Source: Alisma plantago-aquatica (taxonomy: Eukaryota; Streptophyta; Magnoliopsida; Alismatales; Alismataceae). From it: a DNA stretch of 64,000 bases. Positions 56,089 to 64,000 of the stretch are shown here, piece after piece (the first letter of the stretch is position 1; each line of letters begins with the position of its first letter). Location: positions 472,628,879 through 472,692,878 of the forward strand of contig OY856413.1 in assembly GCA_963693085.1 (NCBI GenBank), in the 5' to 3' direction. A program made the position numbers and the translations under genes. The notes under the pieces are model-generated. The model saw only the letters and a program-made list of their open reading frames with translations, was not told where the DNA came from and did no database searches.

Positions 56089-59000
56089 CTAAAAAGTCAA
56101 ATCCCACGGGGGTGAGACAATTGAATAATTGTCCCAGCAAGAGTTATAACTCTCTGCCAGAAGCATTGTTATTGCAATAATGGAATAACATTGAACAATA
56201 GAACTATAAACATTCAACAGCAGGTAAAATAGTACATAAGCTAAGTAGAACAGTATTTCATAAGCAATCATTTCAATTATAACTTGATTGGATGACAAGA
56301 CATATATCAATAAGGAATATGAAGAATATATATACTAATTATTCAACTAGAGTACTATAAACAATGTAACATCAATCATTGTTTCTCGTAGTTCAACCTA
56401 AGCAGTTATGCTATACGGCTGATTACATCTTTCAAACATATTTATGCCCTGAGGAGATGAGTTACACCTCTCATACGCCAACCGACTTATGAAATCACAA
56501 TCGGTACCATACATAGGTCATCAGAAGATTCAGATTCCTATGACCTCATCTTCCTCAATCAGTGTGAGGATCATCATGCAGGACATCTTGTGTCTCTGCC
56601 ATAATAGATTTCCAGGGTATTCTGGAAACTTCCCTATTAGAGTTATAGTGGCATGTTGTACTCTCTTCGCCATCAAGGGATTCCTTATTTATCTCTCATC
56701 GATGCGGCATTAACAACATCATCGGGAGATTAGTGATATATCATCCAGGCATAAACATATAATGAAGGATTGAGATATTAAATGTACATCTCACATAAAT
56801 TCCCACATTAGGATGTAAGGATATTCGCATCCATAATCCCCACATACTCAAAAGTATGCTCTCCAGGAGTTCTCTTAGGAAAACCTGTTTCACCATCATT
56901 TAACTTTTGACAATGATGGATCTATGGTCAGGGCTCTACATGATATCATTATACTTGATTATTTAAGTACATTATGGCATTCTTTTAGCATCAGGCATGT
57001 TTTCAAACATAAACCAATAAGACAATTGCTATAAAGATAGAGTACTATTTGTATCAAGTTTATATCACATATTGTTAACATTGGGATATTAATTCCTAAC
57101 CATCTCATCATTGTGATTCAGGAATATGGGTATTCAAACCCTTAGATCATCAAAACACTTGTTACTAAGTAACATATTGATGACTTGATGGCAATACAGA
57201 TATTTCTCATGGCTCATATAGCCTGTCAATCTCATATGTTACCTCTTACTAGGCAACATAACATGTCATTACTTTCAAAAACCATAGAGTGCTTTCAATG
57301 AATATGACATCATAACCCTTACCTGGCTATGATCACTTCTTTATAAAGACATGCATGACTAACACAATTGATAACATGCACATTATATCTATATCAGCAC
57401 AATACAAATTATTTCCAAGTCAAGTATAGAACACCACGACCGTGCTCTCTTGCAGGGCCGTGCTACAGAAGATATACCACGATCGTGTTACATCACCACG
57501 GCTGATTTCTAGGGTTACGGTTTCTTGTTCAATTTAATTAGGGTTATTCCACCCTTATAGCCTAGATAGGCATAGTAATTTCTCATTTCATAATTCAGTC
57601 ATAGAGTTTCATGCTCGAAAGCATAACCCAGAATTAGGGTTTACTGTTCACACCATCACATTTCCCTAGATTAGGGTTTACTATTCACATTACATCACAT
57701 TACCCTAGATTAGGGTTTGCTATCCTAATTTATTAGGATTACATCCAATAATGCTCTCAAATTAGGGTTAAGATTCATTAACCATCATAATTAGGGTTTT
57801 CATGATCTCGCTATGAAGGATCATACCCTGATTAGACATATGCATACATATTGAAGGTTTATTATTTGATTCGCATTCATACATGGAGTCTTCTCTCTCC
57901 TCTTTCTATCAGATGATGTTTACATCACCTTTGATTAGGCTAAGCCAATTCAACACTGACATCATGGGTTGTATCATTACTATTGTGGTCATTAAGGTTC
58001 ACTTGATCAAAGGTTATTGGTTGCTCTATCCCATCAAGGTACCTTTTTAATGATCACCACTGATCCTGACATACATTAATTAACTAATTACTTGGTCCCT
58101 TAATCACTTTAGGTATCTATAAGGTTTAGGTTAATCAACCACTAAACCATCTTGACCACTAAGGCATCAAATGATCTTGACCCTTTTTGACCTCAAACGG
58201 TCTTGCACACTAAACCCCCAAACGGTCTTGGACAGACCTTGAAACCGTTTGGTGTTCTTGACCATTTGGTCTTGTTGACTTTTGAAACCATTTGGTAAAG
58301 TGCACACTCAAGATCGTTTGCCCAAGATGGGGTGAAGATTGTTTGGTCATGAAGACTGTTTGGTCAAGTTTGACTTTAAAACCGCATGGACACAACCGAT
58401 CTTGAAATTGCATGAGCACCAAATGGTTTGGGATCGTTTGGTCCCAAACGGTCTTGAGACCGTTTGGTCCCAAATGGTATTGAGACCATTTGCACTCAAA
58501 CAGTCTTGAGACCGTTTGGTCCAAACCACCTCAAAACCGCATGGACCAAAAAGTGTCTCAACCACTTTAATTGCAATAGGGTTTCCAATGTTGAACCCCT
58601 CAATTGGTCATGCACTTGGTAGCCACTTATCAATTGAGTCAATTAGGTCAACCCTCAACTGATTTTACACTTAATTGACCCTCAATTGATCATCAATTAG
58701 GGCTTGGATCGATTGGATTAAGGTTTGAAATCAATGGCCCTTCAACATACTTCAACATGAGTCTAATTGGTTTGGAACCATTGAACCATCATTCAATTTG
58801 GTCATGACCTGACCCCAAACGGTCTTGGGATCATTTGGATGACCTCAAAACGGTCTTGAGACTATTTTATCAAGTAAACACCAAAAACTAACTCAACCAA
58901 TTAAGGTTTGGCTCATTAGGTTTATCACTAGGTCAACAATTAATTGTACTTCAACTTATTGCCTTTAAATCTTTAACCACTTAACCATAGTCAACCCTAG

Positions 59001-59772
59001 ACCTCCAAACGGTCTTAGGTGACCCCCAAATGGTCTTGGGATCATTTGGATATCCTACAAATGGTCTTGAGACCGTTTGCTCATTACATCATCAAAAACC
59101 AAGTCATTCACTTAAGGTTTGAACCCTAAGTTTGGTCACCAAATCAGCACTTAATTGCTCAACAACTTAATATCATTGGACCCTCAATTGGTCAACCCTA
59201 CTTAACCCTAGACCTCCAAACGGTCTTGGGTGATAACCAAACGGTCTTGAGACCGTTTGGGTGATCCCCAAATGGTTTTGAAACCGTTTGGGCCACTCAA
59301 CCCAAACTTCACCATGATACTATTGTTAAAATCAGCAATAGACCCGATTAGGGTTTAGGTGGTTGATGAGCCTTCAATTGGTGATTTACTTGGAATTACT
59401 TGATGATTTTTGGTAGGTGATTAGTCCACATTATTTACAACAGACCTCCAAAAGGTCAACACCTGGTCAATGCATCCAAATGGTCTTAGACCATTTGCTT
59501 CTATGTGGTTGCTTCTATGCGGTCTAGTGAAACCGTTTGCATTCAAACAGTTTGGCAAACCGTTTGCAAAAGTTCGGAGACCATTTGCTAAAGTTACTTT
59601 TTTGATAAACATTGGTTTTAACTTCATCATCTTCTACCTCAAGAATAGGGGTTGTTCTTCACGGAAACACTTGCAAGAACACACAAAGGTGTCTAAAGAA
59701 GAAGAATAAGCAACGTTTCTAAGAAAGAAGGATGCAATAACAAAGCTTAAGGGTTAGAATTATAAAACCCAC
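56089..59772 (-). other. putative LTR-encoded intron (element 2, 5' LTR)
   Basis: Donor-like AAAG/GTGGG at 59772, acceptor-like TTTTTAG/GTAGACGC at 56089; would remove 3.7 kb from the leader, including the hairpin array. As the 5' LTR it is the one that would be transcribed into the full-length RNA. Confidence 0.4.
58190..59590 (-). repeat. hairpin array in element 2, 5' LTR
   Basis: Same family and order as in the 3' LTR, but with unit-level differences near 59490-59570: one hairpin present at 49500-49535 is absent, and GCTTCTATGTGGTT is duplicated. Confidence 0.8.
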
Positions 59773-60082
59773 CTTTAGATCTGATCTAGAGCTCCAATAA
59801 TCGTATATTTAATGGTGGATGAAGCTCCAGTGGTTGTCCAATGTCCGTTCTTCAAGTTTTGGATGGAGAAGATGGCTAGAAAGAAGAATCATGTGAAGAA
59901 AACTAAGAAACCAACCTTGTTTTAGGGTTTCCATCATGAATTCGAGTTAGATGATCATCCATACTTACCAAAACAACTTGGTCGTCCTTCCTATGCTCCA
60001 GAGATCCTTCTTGATCGGCCAAACCAAAAAGATAAGAAAAGGACTAAGTGAAACGATCTCTTGCTTTGTTGATAAGGATCCT

Positions 60083-60089
60083 TATATAT
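60083..60089 (-). promoter_or_regulatory. TATA box of element 2, 5' LTR
   Basis: Minus-strand ATATATAAGG, 705-712 bases from the LTR start. Confidence 0.6.
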
Positions 60090-60799
60090 TTTTGGATATT
60101 TTCAAGGCAAAGAAAAAGATTGTTATTTCTTTTATTTCATAAACATATCCACCAAGGCTTGCACCATCCTTGTCCACGTATCTTCCTCCTAATCACATGA
60201 AAAACTCCTCCCTTATACAAGGTTAAAAGGAAAAGAAACCAATTACCTTACTAAGTTATATAAATATTAAAGGGCCATTTGCTTAAGTCTTGATTATTCT
60301 AGTATCAAGATTATCTTTCCTTCTTGATCATTAAAATGAGGCACCCTCCTCATTTTATTTGCTCTACTTTATGCCAAGAAACATGAGATATACTATAGAG
60401 GGTATATTTTACATGTTGCACCCTATGTTTTGGGTAAATTGCACTTTACACCAAAACTAGGTTTTAAAGCACAAGGATTGCTCTACAAGCTATATCTTGG
60501 TGCTCAAGCTTGGAGAATCCATTCCACCATATAATATTCATTCTTATGATGTCTCAACATCAGAGGAAAATCTTAACATGTGCAATTTTCAAGTTAACTC
60601 TTCAGCTTGGGTAATTTGCACTTTAGTCCAAAATTAACAAAACACTGTTGCAACATTGTTAAAAAAGGACAGAAATAGAAATATAAGTTCCTAAAAAGCT
60701 TTAATTACATTTCATAAGACAACCACAAGAATTTAATCACATATTTAAGCAAAACACCTAGGGTTAGTACATAACCCAGGTCAGGGATGTTACAAATTC

Positions 60800-61633
60800 T
60801 CTCCAATGACAATTGCATCTGTCTGCATCTTCATCTCCCTTACAGCTCACCTTGACTGGTCGCTTTACCATCTTGACATCAATAATTGCTTGGGTTTGTT
60901 GCTTAGGGGTGTCTTCTTACAAAGTTTGTCATCTCTGACGATCCCTCTACGGCCTCAAGAAGACTCCAAGGGCATGGTTCAACAAGTTAAGTGATGTCCT
61001 AACTCAGCTTAATTTTTGAAGATCAACCACACACCACTCCTTGTTCTTATCCAAGTCCTCCAAAGACTACTTTCTTGTTGTTGTTTATGTTGATGACATC
61101 ATAATCACTAGCAATGATGTGATGGAAATATCCCAACTTAAGAAGTCTCGTCATGCACATTTCTTGGCACCCTATGATACTTCCTCAGAATTGAATTCAT
61201 TCGCTCATTCTCAGGGATAAGTCTGTCACAACAATGCTATGTCTTGAACCTGCTTCAGGAGGTTAACATAGCTGAGGCCAAACCAGTATCTACCCTGATG
61301 GACTATCATATGAAGCATATTCATGGAAGAAAATATTTGCTGATATAAAGAAGTAACGTCATATAGTTGGGAAGCTGATTTATTTAACTATTAGTCGACC
61401 AAATATTGTCTATGATGTTGGGATAGTCATCAAACATATGAGTGCACCACTTCATGTCTACTGGTCTAGTGTTCAAAGAATTCTTTGCTATTTAAAGAGT
61501 GCTCCAGGACGAGGACTGTTCTAGAAATATCCTATGTCTAAGGTAATCTCCATCTCTGGATATGCAGATTAGATTGGGTTGGTGATTCTAAAAACCAAAT
61601 GTCCACTTCTGGTTGTTGTGTCATGATTGGCAC
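60800..61633 (+). pseudogene. pol: copia pol, second half: RT and RNase H
   Basis: Continues the RT broken at 45581: SPMTIASVCIFISL, WSLYHLDINNC (usually LHQLDVKNAFLHG), then the catalytic YVDDIII at about 61087-61107, intact. RNase H follows in mixed frames: AKPVSTLMD, an RPNIVYDVG segment, MSAPLHVYWSSVQRILCYLK and GYAD*DWVGDSKNQMSTSGC (usually GYCDADWAGc..RRSTSG), ending at VMIGT where the next LTR begins. Several stops and frameshifts show it is dead. Confidence 0.85.
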
Positions 61634-64000
61634 TGTAACATCCCCAATTCCAGGTACAAAACATCTTTTCCTTTTTCTTTAACCCTTACTTTGATATTTA
61701 CATCATGGAAATCTTTCTTCATACTTTGCATTGAATTACATAACTTTTGACCCTCAAACCCTAGTTTGACTCGAGTCGGGTTCCATAGAGTTGAAGACAT
61801 GTGGAATTTCTATCTTAATACCTCAATTAGCTAGTGTATAAGAAATAATGATGATCTATATTACTTTACCCTAGATTTGTAAACTAGGATAGACTTGGGT
61901 ATCATATAGGATCATAATCGAGTTTTGGGTGGAAGATTTGACCACCTATGACCATTAGGTCTAAGTCATTTCATTAATTGAATGATTTATGCATAATGGT
62001 TGAATAATAGTTAAGGAAGTATCAAAACCCAAATCTAAGCCCATAATCGAGTTCCCCATAGCTTAAATAGTCAACCCTCAAAATTTGGGGTCTTTTGGAC
62101 ATCAAATGCACCCCCAATTGAACCCTATTAGACTATGTATGCTTTTAACCGATACTTGATTGATTTTTTTTATTTCTTTGGTTTGGTCTGGACCTTGGTC
62201 CAAGAACCAGTTCGGCTCTTGTGAGCGGTCCAGTCCGGGTAGCGGGACTCAGTCGTCCCTTACCTCCGAGCTTCTCGCGGGCGCCAGGTACAGCACAGGG
62301 ATACCTCCCTGCTCTCTCGTGCATGCCAGGATGAGCGCCTCCGCACGCTTTCTTCACGAACAGCTTCCCCTCGATCCCCCAAGTCCAATGATCCCTTACT
62401 TAGACTCTATGGAGCCCTAAACTGGAGATGCCTATTTCTACCTTTCCAGCATCCGTCGTTGCCTTTTTCCCAACTCACAGAACCCTCACTCTAGTGCCTC
62501 CACTTCGCATCACCTGCTCCGGATTCGACCACCGTCGCCCCCTCTTGCGTGCTCTTCCATCAATTGATGGGGTTGGCGCCTTGGAGCTACTGTCGACACT
62601 GGTCTCTTCTCCGGCGAGGACGGTGAGTAGCAGATGGAATCCTCCTCCTTAGTCAAATCGATTACGAGGTAACCATCTAGGAACCTCGTTACTTCTTTCT
62701 GTGCGCTCGTTTTGCCGTGATTTCATCTGGTTTGATCGGTCGACAAAACGTCTCAGTGTTCCTCTGTTTTGGTTCATCGTCAGTATGGGATTTAATGGTC
62801 CCTGACCCACAAAGCCGGGTTGTGCCTTGCGCATATCAAAAGAAATCCCTAGAGTGAATGGTACGTTCAGCACTAGTCGTTGTCAGATTTCATTTGCTCC
62901 CCTAGGTGTTGTCTTCCGCAACGACCTGTTGCCTAACCAGTGGCACAAGGGCCTTCTTGCTATTCCAGCTTCGGATTTGCCTCGTCTTCGTTTGCCTCCG
63001 CCTCACACAATACCTTGAACTCCAGCCAAAATAGTCGTGGATGATCGGCGGAGCAAGTGGGATCGCAATCCACTTCTGATGTCTCCCTCATAGGACGCTT
63101 CATGCCATTTTCACCCACCGGAGTCACCGCCAGGTTCATCCCTGGTCGTCTTCATCGTGAGGCTCATCTGGACTCGTAGCACCGTCAAGGCTGGAGCAAC
63201 GACTCACCAAGTCTGGGGTATCTAGGCGGAGCCAATGAGCTGGTTGCCCACTCCCCTCGAAGCCTGGATCGATGGTTTACGCTACCCTTAAGCTCTACAG
63301 GGACCTCCATGGCGTGAGTTGCAGGTTGTGCACTCCCTGGGACAAAAGTCATGCCACGCCCATAAGTCATGTGTGACCCGGGGTCACATGCCATGGGTAA
63401 AGAAGTCCTTTTATCATCTTTTGACTTGCCTTTGACCCCGAGTTAGATAGGTGTGTATCACTATAGTACTGAGTAACGCATCGCTTGATTCTTCTTGTAT
63501 TTTCATTTGAGGGTATTTCGGTCAATTTGCAATTTATTTTCTTTTCGATCAGTAAATGATTTTAACTTGTAAAAATCATAACTAAGTATTGGTTCAGCAG
63601 AAAATACAAATAAATATGTTTTTGAAATCAGAAAAATCCAACGGATTTAATGATATAGGTTTGGAGACTTGATTCGAAACCTACTGATAGGTCATTTTTT
63701 TATTGTTAAGGATTTAAGAAATCATTTATTGATGTAGCACACACTTATTATGTTTAGGTGGTAAAAGACATGAATCTGAGCCTAAAGAACATTATTGAGT
63801 GTTAGGATCTGACTTTAAGGTATGTACATCCTCTATTTTATTTTGGGCATTATTTGACTAAAACCTAATTTCTTTTAATGAGGCATCTCTTGAACTGCTA
63901 TTTCTCTTAGAAATCTATTATTCTTGTACATTTATAATTCCTGATATGAATCTCTTTTACTACTGTGATTATTAATTTGACATGATTATGGGTCTTAAGG
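61634..64000 (+). mobile_element. start of a further LTR-like element inserted in the copia RNase H, continuing past the window
   Basis: It opens TGTAACATCCCCAATTCC, the same kind of LTR start as in elements 1-3, exactly where the copia frame stops. No coding region or second LTR is in the window, so class and length are unknown. The sequence is AT-rich to about 62180, distinctly GC-rich at 62190-63440 (for example GCGGGACTCAGTCG, CTTCTCCGGCGAGGACG/GTGAGTAG, a donor-like site near 62621), then AT-rich again. The GC-rich part could be the R-U5 leader of the LTR or captured host sequence; open frames of 60-86 codons there show no domain. Confidence 0.55.

Larger units (their letters stand above)
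45582..60794 (-). mobile_element. full-length Ty3/gypsy chromovirus (element 2), minus strand
   Basis: Two LTRs of about 5.2 kb (45582-50777 and 55635-60794) with ends TGTAACATCCC...GACGTCACA on the minus strand, a primer site, gag, pol and a purine tract. Target duplication CATTC/AATTC. The LTRs look highly similar, differing mainly by C/T and G/A changes and small repeat-unit gains and losses, so the insertion is fairly recent. Pol is close to element 1 along its length. Gag-pol carries several disabling changes. Confidence 0.92.
55635..60794 (-). repeat. 5' LTR of element 2 (5.2 kb)
   Basis: Same plan as the 3' LTR. Minus-strand TATA box at 60083-60089 gives U3 of about 0.73 kb and R-U5 of about 4.4 kb. 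Its donor-like box is GT (AAAG/GTGGGTTTTATAATTC). Confidence 0.9.
42753..61633 (+). mobile_element. Ty1/copia retrotransposon, truncated at both ends and split by element 2
   Basis: Gag, protease, integrase and the start of RT lie at 42767-45581. RT and RNase H continue at 60800-61633, after the 15.2-kb element 2. Gene order (integrase before RT) and the motifs identify Ty1/copia. Both LTRs are missing: the left side stops at the LARD LTR and the right side is cut by another LTR at 61634. Many stops and frameshifts show an old copy. Confidence 0.88.

Noticed and set aside
62145..63394. Series of 60-86 codon ORFs on both strands in the GC-rich island
   Set aside because: Overlapping frames on both strands with no family signal; expected in GC-rich DNA with few stops.

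Overview
The window is plant nuclear DNA from a repeat-rich, probably heterochromatic region. It has no complete host gene that I can support. The evidence for a plant is chromovirus-type Ty3/gypsy elements primed by initiator-Met tRNA, a Ty1/copia element, plant-type LINE proteins, a CACTA terminus, and fragments of plant genes (PEX7, NADP-malic enzyme). It is a flowering plant with a large genome; I cannot name the species, and whether it is a monocot or a dicot stays open.

Layout. (A) 1-12357 is AT-rich, mostly non-coding DNA that ends in a CACTA-type terminus (TTTGTAGTG at 12357), so much or all of it may be the inside of a CACTA transposon whose other end lies outside the window. It holds decayed LINE fragments (1063-1221, 3041-3522), one isolated NADP-malic-enzyme-like exon (2111-2197, minus), a TIR element carrying a PEX7 fragment (4250-5730), and an unrecognised GC-rich ORF (7666-8058, minus). 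(B) 12358-19674 is the 3' part of a chromovirus (element 1): an uninterrupted pol from RT to chromodomain, then a 4.5-kb LTR. The CACTA end sits exactly in its pol. (C) 19740-42752 is a non-autonomous, LARD-like element on the minus strand with 3.2-kb LTRs and no gag-pol. Its left LTR is split by a decayed plus-strand chromovirus (element 3, 19976-32211), and its interior contains an internally deleted LINE (36483-38626). (D) 42753-45581 and 60795-61633 are the two halves of a Ty1/copia element, split inside RT by a full-length minus-strand chromovirus (element 2, 45582-60794) with LTRs of about 5.2 kb. (E) At 61634 the copia RNase H is cut by the start of another LTR-like sequence that runs to the window edge.

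The most unusual structure is in the LTRs of the chromovirus families. U3 is short (about 0.55-0.75 kb to the TATA box), but R-U5 is 3.4-4.5 kb. In all five chromovirus LTRs seen here, R-U5 holds a conserved donor-like box (AG/GTGGGTTWTATAA; GC in one copy) and, 2.4-3.7 kb later, a conserved acceptor-like box (TTTTAG/GTRG). Family-specific repeat arrays lie between these boxes: about 20 near-perfect hairpins (arms CCAAACGGTC/GACCGTTTGG) in elements 1 and 2, and ATGATGG/GTGGATGGT repeats in element 3. I infer that the boxes could bound an LTR-encoded intron in which repeats expand. This has not been tested by transcripts.
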